The notes beneath the pieces were generated by a model. That model was given only the letters and a program-made list of their open reading frames with translations. It had not been told where the DNA came from and did not search any database. Positions 8,112 through 16,537 of a stretch of 27,295 nt of DNA are shown piece after piece (position 1 is the stretch's first letter; the number at the start of each line of letters is the position of its first letter). The position numbers were made by a program, and so were the translations under genes. The DNA comes from Candidatus Hadersleviella danica. Its GTDB lineage: Bacteria; Chloroflexota; Anaerolineae; Promineifilales; Promineifilaceae. The stretch covers positions 1 through 27,295 of the forward strand of contig JADJSZ010000099.1 in the NCBI GenBank assembly GCA_016711405.1, read 5' to 3'.

Positions 8112-9935
8112 CTACCGAATCCCCTTCAACAGCGGCACCAACTTATATTTACGGCCGTGTTTCGCCAACAACCCCGCCAAATACACCTCCCAATCCCCCA
8201 AACGGCCGTGCTCCTTATACACCCCCTGCGCCAGCCGCAACCAGTCGGCCGCCTCCACATAATCATTCGCCTTTGCCCCATCCATAATCCGCTCCGCCAG
8301 TTTCACACATTGCCCAATCGCCCAATCGGGGTAAGCCGCCCGCGTCGCCTGCACCATCTCCTTCACACTCACCCCAGCCCCCCATGAGCTTTTCTCAAAC
8401 GCCGCCATCGCCTCGGGCAACATCCTCTCAAACAAATACACCTTCACACTCTCCCCGATTGCCCAATGCGCGGCTGGAGAAGCTGTTCCACCTGCGGCCA
8501 CTTCTCCCCCCGCCAACTGCTTCGCCGTTTGGTAATCCGCCAACGTGCCTTGGTGCAAAAAGGCTACTTGCACCGTCTCCAACGCCAACCCTGTTTGCCC
8601 AGCCGCCAACGCATGGCGATATAGCCATTCGGCAAGGATATGTTTGCTCGTCGTCCATTCATCAACACCATAAAGGGCTTGCTTCGATTCATAGCGGGGC
8701 AAATCTAATCCCCAACTGGCCATCTCGAGTGATTCGGCCGCGTACCCCTTCTCGTGTAGAACCTTGGCAAAGCTCAGCACACTCGACAACGATTCGGTGT
8801 ACGTCTGTTTCGCCTGTTGCATCGCACGGCCGACCTCCCCCAATTGCACCAGCATGGCCAAAAACAGGTCAAACGCCCCTTCCGCTTCGGCCAAATGAAG
8901 ATACGCCTCAAACCGCTTGTGGCGCATCAAAATGCGGAGTCGCACCTGTATCAACTCATCCGCAGAATCGGGCACTTTCCCTTCCCATGCCCCGTTACCA
9001 GAAATCTTCCCCTTCAGCACCGCTACCAGCGGCGGGTAATCCCACCCCTGCTCCAACGCCGCTTGGCTGATGGCAAATTCCTCCCCAAACTCATCTGCCC
9101 ATTTATCCAACAAGGCCAGCCATCCATCGCGGGTGGATGGGTCAATCGCGGGCAGGCTCAAAAATAGCTCCGCCCATGCCGCATCTAGCAGGTTCGCCGC
9201 ATCATTCAGGGCATACTCGTTGCTTTCCTGAAACCACTCATCCAAATCTTCCCAAACCTCGAGCAGGGCTTGGGTGGTGGCGCGTAAAATCGCCTCGGCC
9301 GTGGGCAAATTGTGCTGGTCAAAACAGTGTGGCAGTTGGTCTAAATAAGGCTCGATGATGTCACACACATCAACCCCATCGTCGTACTCTCCCCAGCTAT
9401 CATACCCACCACTACGCCCCGCTTGGCGAAACTCCTTGCGGATTTGGCGGGCAATTTGGTTTACATCTACCTGTATGGGAGTGGGAGAAGTAGGGGAAGA
9501 TGGAGAAACGGTCGTCGCTTCCCCCTTCCCCAGCAACGCCACCTCTTGCTCCAAGATAGCTATCGCCTTGGGATACTCCTCTAACACCGCTTGCAACACC
9601 CGCCGCACATGTTCATCGGGCAACTGAGCTAGTAAGTCGGATACGGCCGCACTTTGGACAACTTCTTCGGGGCGATGTACCACCATCAACAAGGTGGCCA
9701 CCACATGCTTGCAAAAGCCCCCATAGGGGCAACTACAATTGGCAATGGCGATTTCCCCTTGGCTATCCAAAAGAATCTCCACCTCATAAGGGTCATAATC
9801 GCTTCCTTGCACGTCGGCCGTAATCCTCTGCCCCCGCTGAATCACCTCCACCACCGCCCCATCATTAAAATAGCTTACCCCCCGCTGGAAAACACCCCTG
9901 TCCGCCAATGCTTTAATCGTTGCTTCGGTTATCAT
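8112..9935 (-). CDS. SWIM zinc-finger protein
   Basis: A complete 607-residue reading frame. The start ATG at 9935 has a GGAG/AGAGG purine stretch upstream. The SWIM motif is at residues 67-77: C67, C69, C75 and H77 in the CSCPYGGFCKH segment. SWIM domains bind zinc and often mediate DNA or protein contacts. The remaining 500 or so residues are alpha-helical looking, rich in Ala, Leu, Glu and Trp. They include pieces such as AYPDWAIGQCVKLAERIM and LGDWEVYLAGLLAKHGRKYKL that resemble the long repeat-like C-terminal part of bacterial SWIM proteins. No helicase or nuclease motif was found. It lies directly upstream of the DUF262 cassette on the same strand with a 75-base or longer gap, so co-transcription is possible but not shown. 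Function is otherwise unknown. Confidence 0.85.
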   Translation of the reverse strand: MITEATIKALADRGVFQRGVSYFNDGAVVEVIQRGQRITADVQGSDYDPYEVEILLDSQGEIAIANCSCPYGGFCKHVVATLLMVVHRPEEVVQSAAVSDLLAQLPDEHVRRVLQAVLEEYPKAIAILEQEVALLGKGEATTVSPSSPTSPTPIQVDVNQIARQIRKEFRQAGRSGGYDSWGEYDDGVDVCDIIEPYLDQLPHCFDQHNLPTAEAILRATTQALLEVWEDLDEWFQESNEYALNDAANLLDAAWAELFLSLPAIDPSTRDGWLALLDKWADEFGEEFAISQAALEQGWDYPPLVAVLKGKISGNGAWEGKVPDSADELIQVRLRILMRHKRFEAYLHLAEAEGAFDLFLAMLVQLGEVGRAMQQAKQTYTESLSSVLSFAKVLHEKGYAAESLEMASWGLDLPRYESKQALYGVDEWTTSKHILAEWLYRHALAAGQTGLALETVQVAFLHQGTLADYQTAKQLAGGEVAAGGTASPAAHWAIGESVKVYLFERMLPEAMAAFEKSSWGAGVSVKEMVQATRAAYPDWAIGQCVKLAERIMDGAKANDYVEAADWLRLAQGVYKEHGRLGDWEVYLAGLLAKHGRKYKLVPLLKGIR

Positions 9936-10060
9936 CGCCTCTACTTCTCCTCTTGTCTTTTACTCTCACTACTTTCCGATAAATTTAAAATGCGCCTGTT
10001 TCCACCAAATAGCGACCCAATATCACCTAATCTAATGCAGATGGTCACAATTATACTGCT

Positions 10061-10171
10061 GTAACTATTTAGGTGTGATGTTTTAAGAGTTGTTACAGAT
10101 TACACGTTGCAGGTTGCATAAGGCCATATAACTTGTAACCAAGAACCACGGCGTTAGACCTGAATTGTTAC
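10061..10171. mobile_element. MITE-like TIR element, copy 1
   Basis: GTAACTATTTAGGT (10061-10074) is the imperfect inverted copy (12 of 14) of ACCTGAATTGTTAC (10158-10171). The interior holds GTTACAG/ATTACAC-type heptamers and the complementary ATAACTTGTAACC. The whole element aligns with 20476-20593, including the shared GTGATGTTTnnAGAGTTGTTAC and TAACTTGTAACC blocks. It has no coding capacity, and no clear target-site duplication is visible. Confidence 0.7.
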
Positions 10172-10321
10172 GATTTGTCAGCCAATTAGACCGGCAATTT
10201 GCATAAAATAACTGATAAATTGGCACAGGTGGATTAGCCTGTGTAAAGGATGGGTAATAACATTTGTCTGGCTATTATTAAATCCACCCGCGCAAGCTAC
10301 AATTTAGGCAAGTTATTGGAT

Positions 10322-10349
10322 GTCGTGGCGCACTGGTTTGCGCCACGAC
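10322..10349 (+). promoter_or_regulatory. Perfect 11-bp hairpin in the permease leader
   Basis: GTCGTGGCGCA (10322-10332) pairs perfectly with TGCGCCACGAC (10339-10349) around a 6-base loop, CTGGTT. It ends 27 bases before the permease ATG and is followed by GGGTATTTTG, too few T residues for a convincing terminator. It may be an mRNA-stabilising or attenuating stem, or an operator dyad. Confidence 0.45.
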
Positions 10350-10376
10350 GGGTATTTTGAATGAGACGGCCGTGCT

Positions 10377-11597
10377 ATGAACATCTCTGAAAGTTTTTTA
10401 TCCGCTCTCGATAGTTTGCTGGCCAACAAATTGCGCTCTGCCCTGACCATGCTGGGGGTCATTATTGGGGTCGCGGCCGTCATTGCCCTCCTCTCCCTCG
10501 GCAATGGCTTTAGCGCCTACATCACCAGCGAAATTCAGGCCATTGGCACCAACTTGATTGTGGTGATTCCCAACACCGAAGTCACCAACGGGGCACTCTC
10601 GCTGACGGCCGAGGACGCGGCCGCGCTGGCCGACCCCATCTTGGCTCCTGCCATCGCTCGCGTTTCGCCCACGGTGCAGGGCAACCAGCAAGTTTCGTAT
10701 GGCAACCAAAACAAGCGCACGGGGGTGCTGGGGGTCACGGCCGACCATTTTCCCATCAACAATATCCAGTTGGATTTAGGCAATGCGTTCAGTGAGGGGG
10801 ATTTAATCGGCCGTGCCCGCGTGGCCGTGCTGGGCAACGGCATTGCCCAAGAGTTTTTTGGCGAAAATTACCCCATCGGCGAAAGCATTAAAATCAATGG
10901 AGCCGCCTACGAAATCATCGGCGTTGTCGAAGCGCGAGGGGGGCCGCCGGGGGTGAGCGGCAACGACGATGTGTTCATCCCCCTGACCACCGCTCAAAGC
11001 CGCATCTTCCCCAACCGCACCACCGATGGCAAACGCGCCATCTCCTCCATTTCGGTTCAAGCGGCCAGCGAAGAGCAAGTAGATGCGGCCATTGACCAAA
11101 TCACGCTCATCTTGCGCGACAGGCACGACATTGCCTACAGTGCCGACGATGATTTTCGGATCTTTAGCCAAAGCGATTTATTCGCCACCTTTGGCTCCAT
11201 CACCAGTGCCCTAACCTTGTTTTTGGGAGCCATTGCAGGGATTTCTCTGCTGGTCGGCGGGATTGGCATTATGAACATCATGCTCGTCAGTGTCACCGAG
11301 CGCACGCGGGAAATTGGCATTCGCAAGGCCGTGGGGGCGTTGCGGCGCGACATTTTGTCTCAATTTTTGATTGAATCGCTCTTTTTGAGCCTGTTGGGTG
11401 GCTCCATCGGCATTGGCTTAGGCATTGGCATCTCCTTTTTGGTGGTAAACTTTGTAGACAATGTCACCCCTGTCATTGATGCCAGCACCATTCTGTTGGC
11501 GACGGGCTTCTCGGCTGGTGTCGGCCTCGTCTTTGGCATTTACCCCGCATGGCGGGCGGCGCGGCTCCAGCCCATTGAAGCGTTGCGGTATGAATAA
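10377..11597 (+). CDS. MacB/FtsX-family ABC transporter permease, no partner ATPase nearby
   Basis: A complete 406-residue protein. The first transmembrane segment lies at about residues 20-42 (SALTMLGVIIGVAAVIALL). A large extracytoplasmic MacB_PCD-like domain spans roughly 45-265. Three C-terminal transmembrane helices begin with LFLGAIAGISLLVGGIGIMN, and the canonical cytoplasmic loop SVTERTREIGIRKAVGA precedes the last two. This topology is typical of MacB/LolC-type permeases that move substrates or do mechanical work at the envelope rather than import. The ATP-binding subunit usually sits next door; here none is present within the window on either side. Upstream DNA is a regulatory spacer and downstream is a repeat spacer followed by a two-component pair. 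The start ATG has only a weak ribosome site, and CGGCCG sits in the leader. Confidence 0.88.
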   Translation: MNISESFLSALDSLLANKLRSALTMLGVIIGVAAVIALLSLGNGFSAYITSEIQAIGTNLIVVIPNTEVTNGALSLTAEDAAALADPILAPAIARVSPTVQGNQQVSYGNQNKRTGVLGVTADHFPINNIQLDLGNAFSEGDLIGRARVAVLGNGIAQEFFGENYPIGESIKINGAAYEIIGVVEARGGPPGVSGNDDVFIPLTTAQSRIFPNRTTDGKRAISSISVQAASEEQVDAAIDQITLILRDRHDIAYSADDDFRIFSQSDLFATFGSITSALTLFLGAIAGISLLVGGIGIMNIMLVSVTERTREIGIRKAVGALRRDILSQFLIESLFLSLLGGSIGIGLGIGISFLVVNFVDNVTPVIDASTILLATGFSAGVGLVFGIYPAWRAARLQPIEALRYE

Positions 11598-11822
11598 GAT
11601 AGAGGGTAGAGATAGAGATAGAGGAGCTAATTGACTGACAGAACTTATTGAACCGCTGAGGCGCAGAGAACGCAGAGAAATCCTCGAGAGAACTCTGCGC
11701 CCTCTGCGCTCTCCGCGGTTAGAAAAAAGCTAAAACAAAGATTTGTCAGTCAATCAGGATAGAGGAAACATGATAGGCAGACCTGCTGTGTTCCCCTCTA
11801 TCTCTATCTCTTGACTCTATCT
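11598..11822. repeat. Nested palindromic spacer: GATAGAG arrays around an 11-bp TIR element
   Basis: The outer layer is a GATAGAG array at 11598-11625, mirrored by CCTCTATCTCTATCTC-type sequence at about 11796-11822. The middle layer is ATTGACTGACA (11630-11640) facing TGTCAGTCAAT (11744-11754), perfect. The inner layer is AACCGC...GCGCAGAG...CGCAGAG (11651-11678), mirrored by CTCTGCGC...CTCTGCGC...GCGGTT (11693-11720). The inner motif resembles a GCGCAGAG intergenic repeat common in several phyla (from memory). No gene is present. Confidence 0.75.
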
Positions 11823-11833
11823 TGAGTAACCCT

Positions 11834-12529
11834 ATGTCAGAGCGCATTCTTGTTGTAGATGACGACCGTGAAATTGTGCGTTTGGTGCAGAGTTATTTGC
11901 GCCAAGCGGGCTTTGAGGTGCTCGTGGCGTATGATGGGGAGTCGGCCGTGCACACCCTGCGCCGCGAACAACCCGATGTGCTGGTGCTGGATCTGATGCT
12001 TCCCGATAAAGATGGCTGGGACATCACCCGCTTTGTGCGTTCGCAGGAGAGTTTGGCGGCCACGCCGATTATCATGCTGACGGCGCGGGTAGATGACACG
12101 GATAAAATTGTGGGGCTGGAGATGGGGGCGGATGATTACATGACCAAGCCGTTTAACCCGCGTGAGCTGGTGGCGCGGGTGCGGGCACAGTTGCGGCGCA
12201 CGCGGCTGGGCAATTTATCGAGCAAGGGGGGGGTGTGGCAAGTGGGCTATTTGCGCTTAGATGTGGGGCGGCGGGAAGTTTCGGCCGACGGCCGTCTGCT
12301 CGACCTGACCCCCACCGAATTTGATTTGTTGCGCGTCTTTATGGAAAACCCCGGCTACGCCTTCACTCGCGATGAGTTAATTGAAAAGGGGCTGGGCTAT
12401 ACTTATGCGGGTCTCGGCCGTACTTTGGATAGCCACATTAAAAATTTGCGGCGCAAAATCGAAATAGATGAACGGCCGCACCTCATCCAAACAGTTTATG
12501 GCATTGGGTATAAGTTAGTGGTTAGTTAG
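11834..12529 (+). CDS. OmpR/PhoB-family response regulator
   Basis: The start is ATG at 11834 (MSERILVVDDD); a TTG four codons earlier is also in frame. The receiver domain occupies residues 1-120, with the acidic pair at 10-11, phospho-acceptor D53 (LDLMLPDKDGW), T83 and K105 (KPFNPRE). A linker is followed by a winged-helix DNA-binding domain (LTPTEFDLLRVF, then LGRTLDSHIKNLRRKI and IQTVYGIGYKL) to residue 231. It binds DNA as a phosphorylated dimer to control transcription. It is followed after about 110 bases by a histidine kinase that is almost surely its partner. The last codons and stop (GTT AGT TAG) belong to a heptamer array. The target could be the adjacent permease or the Mrp operon; this is inference from position only. 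Confidence 0.95.
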   Translation: MSERILVVDDDREIVRLVQSYLRQAGFEVLVAYDGESAVHTLRREQPDVLVLDLMLPDKDGWDITRFVRSQESLAATPIIMLTARVDDTDKIVGLEMGADDYMTKPFNPRELVARVRAQLRRTRLGNLSSKGGVWQVGYLRLDVGRREVSADGRLLDLTPTEFDLLRVFMENPGYAFTRDELIEKGLGYTYAGLGRTLDSHIKNLRRKIEIDERPHLIQTVYGIGYKLVVS

Positions 12530-12637
12530 TGCTGAGTGCTGAGTTAACAGTCTCTCAGTCTCTCAGTCTTTCAGTCTTTCAGTCACTTACTCCCCTGCTC
12601 CCCTGCCCCCCTCTCCCCTGCTCCCACCCCCCTCCCC
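12515..12637. repeat. Spacer of mixed tandem arrays between regulator and kinase
   Basis: Three successive repeat types sit side by side: AGTGCTG units (7 bases) from about 12528; five CAGTCTCT/CAGTCTTT units (8 bases) at about 12552-12591; and CTCCCCTG-type C-rich units at about 12592-12637 that run into the kinase start. The leader of the kinase is thus almost pure pyrimidine. Confidence 0.7.
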
Positions 12638-13816
12638 ATGAATCGCCTCTGGGTCCGCATGAGTCTGAACATTACCATCATCATTCTGATGGTGGTTGCC
12701 GTGCCCGCTGGCTTCAGCTTGTTGCACAGCTATTTTGGCTCCCCTTCTACACCGCCGCCCGAAATGGCGGAACGCCTGCCCGATGATGTGCAAGAGCGGT
12801 TGGTGGATGTCGCCATTCGCACCTTGCCGTGGAATTTGTTGCGCGTGGGTGGCTGGGCGGGGCTGATTGGTATTTTGGCGGGCATTTGGCTCAGCCGCAT
12901 CCTCACCGCTCCGCTCCGCAATTTGCAACAGGCGGCGCGGGAAATTGGGGCGCAAAACCTGAGCCGACGGGTGGAGCTAGAGGGGAGCGATGAACTGGTG
13001 GCCTTGGCCAAAGCGTTTAATGAGATGGCCAGCCAATTGCAAAAGGCGGAAAGCCTGCGCCAAGGGCTATTGGCCGATGTCGCGCATGAACTTCGCACCC
13101 CCCTGACGGTTATCCAAGGCAATTTGCGGGCGATTTTAGATGATGTGTACCCGCTGGAGAAAGAAGAGGTTGCCCGGCTCTATGACCAAACCCGCCATCT
13201 GACCCGCTTGGTGGATGATTTACACGAGTTGGCGCAAGCGGAGGCACACCAGTTGTCGTTGGCCATGCAGGGGGTGGATGTGGGGCGGTTGGTGCAGGAT
13301 GTCACGGCCGTCTTTCGCCCCCTCGCCGAAGCCAAAGGGGTCTCGTTGCAGGTGGAGTTGTGGGGCAAAACGGCCGTGGTGCAGGGGGATGGCGGCCGTC
13401 TTACCCAAGTTTTTCACAACTTGTTGAGCAATGCGTTGCGCCATACCCCAGCCGAGGGCATGGTGCGGGTGCAGGTGGCGCAAGTATTTGCGGGGGTGGT
13501 GGTGCGTGTCGTGGACACGGGGGATGGGGTCGCGGCCGAGCATCTGCCGCATGTGTTTGACCGCTTTTACCGCACCGATAAATCGCGGAGCCGGGATGAG
13601 GGGGGGACGGGGTTGGGGTTGGCCATTGCGCGGGCGGTGGGGGGGGCGCACGGCGGGCAAATTACGGCCGTTAGTGGGGGGCTGGGGCAGGGCACAACGT
13701 TTGAGGTGTTGTTGCCTGTGCCGCGCAAGGAGCGGCCGTTGGCTCGTCTGCGAGAGCGGCGCGAGGTGAAACGGCGGGAGAGGAAGGCGAAAGGGCGAGC
13801 GAGAAGTGAGAAGTAA
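12638..13816 (+). CDS. Sensor histidine kinase partner of the OmpR-type regulator
   Basis: 392 residues, complete. Transmembrane helix 1 is at about 9-30, followed by a short extracytoplasmic loop with Pro-rich SPSTPPPEM. Transmembrane helix 2 is at about 68-88, HAMP at about 89-140, and the dimerisation box with phospho-acceptor H150 (DVAHELRTPL) follows. The ATPase domain shows N265 (HNLLSNALRHT), DTGDG at 293-297, an F-box (VFDRFYRTD) and GGTGLGLAI at 322-330. The small sensor loop suggests it detects envelope state or works with a partner protein. The very basic C-terminal tail (about 25 residues of Arg, Lys and Glu) ends in GRARSEK, encoded by the start of a repeat array. No Shine-Dalgarno is present; the leader is C/T-rich. 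Confidence 0.95.
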   Translation: MNRLWVRMSLNITIIILMVVAVPAGFSLLHSYFGSPSTPPPEMAERLPDDVQERLVDVAIRTLPWNLLRVGGWAGLIGILAGIWLSRILTAPLRNLQQAAREIGAQNLSRRVELEGSDELVALAKAFNEMASQLQKAESLRQGLLADVAHELRTPLTVIQGNLRAILDDVYPLEKEEVARLYDQTRHLTRLVDDLHELAQAEAHQLSLAMQGVDVGRLVQDVTAVFRPLAEAKGVSLQVELWGKTAVVQGDGGRLTQVFHNLLSNALRHTPAEGMVRVQVAQVFAGVVVRVVDTGDGVAAEHLPHVFDRFYRTDKSRSRDEGGTGLGLAIARAVGGAHGGQITAVSGGLGQGTTFEVLLPVPRKERPLARLRERREVKRRERKAKGRARSEK

Positions 13817-13868
13817 GAAGTGATAGGCTCCACCTTTCACCTTTCACCTTTTACCTTTTACTTTTCTT
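13798..13868. repeat. Heptamer array at the convergent kinase/mrpG junction
   Basis: AGAAGTG, AGAAGTA and AGAAGTG units (about 13802-13822) face CACCTTT, CACCTTT, CACCTTT and TACCTTT units (about 13831-13858). The array supplies the last residues and stop of the kinase on one strand, and the terminal KSKR and stop of mrpG on the other. Confidence 0.75.
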
Positions 13869-14204
13869 ACGTGATTCGTAATACGGCCGTAACTCGTCCA
13901 CCTTGGTTCCTTCCCACAATTTCACCCCATCCGAATAAGCGGCACGGCCGATCATGTGCGCCGAGACAGGTGCAGTGACGAGCGTAAACACAAAAATGGC
14001 CAGTGCTCGTGTGGTTAGTCCCAATTCTGCAAAATGAAGCGCAAGGGCCATGAGCAAAAAGCCCAGCCCCACAGTGCCCGCTTTGGTCGTGGCCGACATG
14101 CGAATAAACAGGTCAGGCATACGCCACATCCCAAAGGCGGCGACAACCATCAAGAGTGTACCGATGATGAGGCAAATGGTGCTGAGAATATCGAGGAGAG
14201 ACAT
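13851..14204 (-). CDS. mrpG: Mrp/Mnh cation:proton antiporter subunit G
   Basis: 117 residues with three transmembrane segments (residues about 5-27, 40-60 and 66-88). The family pattern is clear: GMWRMPDLFIRMSATTKAGT, followed by FVFTLVTAPVSAHMIGRAAY. It is the last gene of the mrp operon; MrpG is a small subunit needed for assembly of the multi-subunit Na+(or K+)/H+ antiporter in the cytoplasmic membrane. About 75 bases of repeat DNA separate it from mrpF. The start ATG follows a C-run with no Shine-Dalgarno. Length is normal. Confidence 0.93.
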   Translation of the reverse strand: MSLLDILSTICLIIGTLLMVVAAFGMWRMPDLFIRMSATTKAGTVGLGFLLMALALHFAELGLTTRALAIFVFTLVTAPVSAHMIGRAAYSDGVKLWEGTKVDELRPYYESRKKSKR

Positions 14205-14212
14205 GGGGGGGA

Positions 14213-14282
14213 TTAATTGTGAATTGTGAATTGTGAATTGGAATGGGGAATGCGGAATTTAGCTTACGGCTTACAGCTTTTA
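14213..14282. repeat. Three consecutive heptamer arrays between mrpF and mrpG
   Basis: GTGAATT three times (about 14218-14238), then GGAATGG, GGAATGC and GGAATTT (about 14239-14260), then GCTTACG, GCTTACA and GCTTTTA (about 14262-14282). Each has exact 7-base spacing but an unrelated motif. The last unit overlaps the mrpF stop codon. Confidence 0.75.
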
Positions 14283-14542
14283 GTGGCGATGGTTGATGTA
14301 GAAGGCGAAGGCGACGGTGCCGAGGAAGGAGATGAGGGCGAGGACGAGGGCGATGTCGAGGAAGACTGGGTTATCTACCACGAGGGCATAAACGATGATG
14401 AGACCCGTCCCCAAAACGGTGAGCAAATCCATGGCGATAACGCGGTCGGGGAGTTGGGGGCCTGCCACAAGCGCAGAAAAGTGATGAAAATAGTAATGGC
14501 TAAAATGGGCAAGATGATGGTGGCAATGGCGGATAGGGTCAT
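14280..14542 (-). CDS. mrpF: Mrp/Mnh antiporter subunit F, one frame break
   Basis: The start ATG at 14542 overlaps the mrpE stop (ATGA), with GAGGTG just upstream. The first 24 residues (MTLSAIATIILPILAITIF...) are a transmembrane helix. Near 14467-14470 one missing G is needed to join FLRL to VAGPQLPDRVIAMDLL, the conserved core of MrpF. The rest (VDNPVFLDIALVLALISFLGT) is the third helix, ending NHRH. Repaired length is about 87 residues, normal for the family. An unbroken 62-residue frame starting inside the core is therefore only part of the gene. It is a small membrane subunit of the antiporter. Confidence 0.88.
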
Positions 14543-15033
14543 GGAAGCACCTCTAAAATGCGCTTTTCAAAGCCCGCTTTGATTTGTTGCCGAAATGTTT
14601 CAGGGTCGCCGACGCGAATGCCGTGGACGAAGATGGTTTTTTTGTCGGCCGAAACTTCTAAGGTGAGCGTGCCGGGGGTGAGGGTGATGAGATTGCCCAG
14701 TAGGGTAATCTGAATATCGCGGGTTAAATCGAGGGGGATGGCGATGACACTGGGCTGTAAGCGGGAGGGAAACAGGATGGTGAGAAAGACATCCCAACTG
14801 GCCAAGAGCAGTTCTTTGAGGAAATATAAGACAAAGGCGATGCTTTTGAGGATGAGTTGCGGGTAGGGCAGGCGTTTGGCCTGCATAGGGGTGGGTGTGT
14901 GGTCAACATTGTGTTCGCCGATGCTGATAACGCCAAAGGCGATGAGCAAGCCCAAGGCGACGTTGCCGTAGGTTATTTCGGCCGTGATGGCCAACCAAAC
15001 GAGGGTGAGGAGGATGTGCAAGAGGAGCATCAT
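14539..15033 (-). CDS. mrpE: Mrp/Mnh antiporter subunit E
   Basis: 164 residues, complete. Two N-terminal transmembrane helices (about 3-18 and 24-40) are followed by a third, KSIAFVLYFLKELLLASWDVF, and a C-terminal cytoplasmic domain. The domain carries the family pattern LGNLITLTPGTLTLEVSADK then IFVHGI. GGAGG lies about 12 bases before the ATG. It starts 6 bases after mrpD ends and overlaps mrpF by 4 bases, so translation is coupled. MrpE is needed for full antiport activity in studied systems. Confidence 0.94.
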   Translation of the reverse strand: MMLLLHILLTLVWLAITAEITYGNVALGLLIAFGVISIGEHNVDHTPTPMQAKRLPYPQLILKSIAFVLYFLKELLLASWDVFLTILFPSRLQPSVIAIPLDLTRDIQITLLGNLITLTPGTLTLEVSADKKTIFVHGIRVGDPETFRQQIKAGFEKRILEVLP

Positions 15034-15039
15034 GGGGGA

Positions 15040-16534
15040 TTAGCCTCCAAAAACGGCCGTGACATAGCCAGCTGGATTGAGAATTTGCGCGGCGGCACGA
15101 GTGGCCAAATCAAACAAGGGGCCAGCGAAAATGCCCATGAGCAGGGTGAAGCCGCCGAGGACGATGGCAGGGGTGTAGCGGAGCCATTTTTCGGCGAGGG
15201 GCACGGCCGCTAATGGTTTGTCATAGGCCACATTCCGCTTGCTCCAAAAGGCATAGGCCCAAATTTTGGTCATCGAATAAAGCGTGAGGACGCTTACACC
15301 GAGGGCGACGGCCACATAACCGTACTGTTCCGCTTCCAAACCTGCCCGAATGAGGCCAAATTTGGCCCAAAAGCCCGAAAGGGGGGGGATACCTGCCAAG
15401 GCCATGGCGGGGATGAAAAACATCAGCGAAAACCCCAAGTGATGATTTATAGAGACCCCCTAATTGCTTGAGTTGGTAACTGCCTTGGAGCCGATTGACG
15501 ATGCCACTGACCAAGAAGAGGGCCGATTTGGCGAAAATGACATGGGGCAAGTAAAAAATGGTGGCGGCCAAGGCCAACTCACTGCCTAAACCGATGCCCA
15601 GCACCAAGTAGCCAATCTGGCTGATGATGTGGAAGGCGAGCAAGCGGCGCATGTCGAATTGGGCGACTGCGCCGAAGACACCGGTGACCATTGTCAGGGA
15701 GGCCAAGACGAGAATGATGGTTTGGATGCTCTCTTGGGGGGGAAAGATGAGGGTGAAGGTGCGCAAAATGGCGTACACGCCGACTTTGGTAAGCAGTGCG
15801 CCAAAAAGGGTGGTGACGGCCGTGGGTGGGGTGTGGTAGGAAGCGGGCAACCAGCCATAGAGCGGGAAGATGGCCGCTTTCAGGCCAAAGGCGATGAGGT
15901 AGAGGATGGAAACGGCCGTGACAGTGCCGCTGTGTTCGGCGGGCAATTGCGCCAATCGTTGGCCAATGTCCACCATGTTCAAGGCTCCCACGAGGCCATA
16001 CACCAAGCCTGTGGCCGACAAAAAGAGGGCGGAGGAAATCAGGCTCATGGTCACATATTTGACCGCGCCCTCGAGTTGGGTGCGCTCCCCTTGCATGACC
16101 AGCAAGACAAACGAGGTGATGAGCATCAGCTCGAACCAGACGAAGAGGTTGAACAAGTCGCCTGTCAGAAATGCGCCCGAAACGCCCATCAGCAACAGTT
16201 GGTAAATGGCGTGATAGCCCCGTTTTTCTTGCGCTGGGTCTATATCGGCCAGCCCGTAAATGGCGATGAGTAGCCCCATGACGGCCGTGACCAGCACCAT
16301 GATACTGCTGAGCAAATCGGCCATCAGCACGATGCCGAAGGGGCCGGGCCAACCACTGGCTTGGAGGATTTGGATGCCGTTTTGGGAGACTGTTTGGAGC
16401 AGGTTGTAGGCGGCAATGAGCGCGGCCGAGGAGCCAAGCACGGCCGTCCACCGCTGAACCAGACGGTTGTTCCAAGCCAACACGCACACAATGGCTGTTA
16501 GAAAGGGGATGAGAATGGGCGCAATGACGAGCAT
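15040..16534 (-). CDS. mrpD: Mrp/Mnh antiporter subunit D (NuoN/NuoM-like), one frame break
   Basis: A large proton-channel-like subunit homologous to complex I antiporter subunits, with about 14 membrane helices. Conserved charged residues are visible: E135 in FVWFELMLITS, K219 in FGLKAAIFPLYGWLP and K250 in LTKVGVYAILR. The frame breaks after KQLGGLYK; one missing A in the ttt run at about 15446-15448 restores NHHLGFSLMFFIPAMALAGIPPLSGF and the rest of the protein to the stop at 15040. Repaired length is about 498 residues, normal for MrpD. The start ATG is immediately preceded by an ATTAGTA-type heptamer array and lacks a Shine-Dalgarno. Confidence 0.92.
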
Positions 16535-16537
16535 AAA

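Larger units (their letters stand above)
9936..10376. other. Divergent spacer between the SWIM gene and the permease gene
   Basis: It carries no coding sequence that I can support. Contents: a 111-base TIR-bounded repeat (10061-10171), a perfect hairpin (10322-10349), and AT-richer sequence between them (10171-10310) that presumably holds promoters for both directions. No clear -35/-10 pair could be assigned by eye. Confidence 0.5.

Noticed and set aside
14280..14468. A 62-residue mrpF starting inside the conserved VAGPQLPDRV core
   Set aside because: The first helix is encoded upstream in another frame with a proper start overlapping mrpE; the short version would lack a whole membrane segment.
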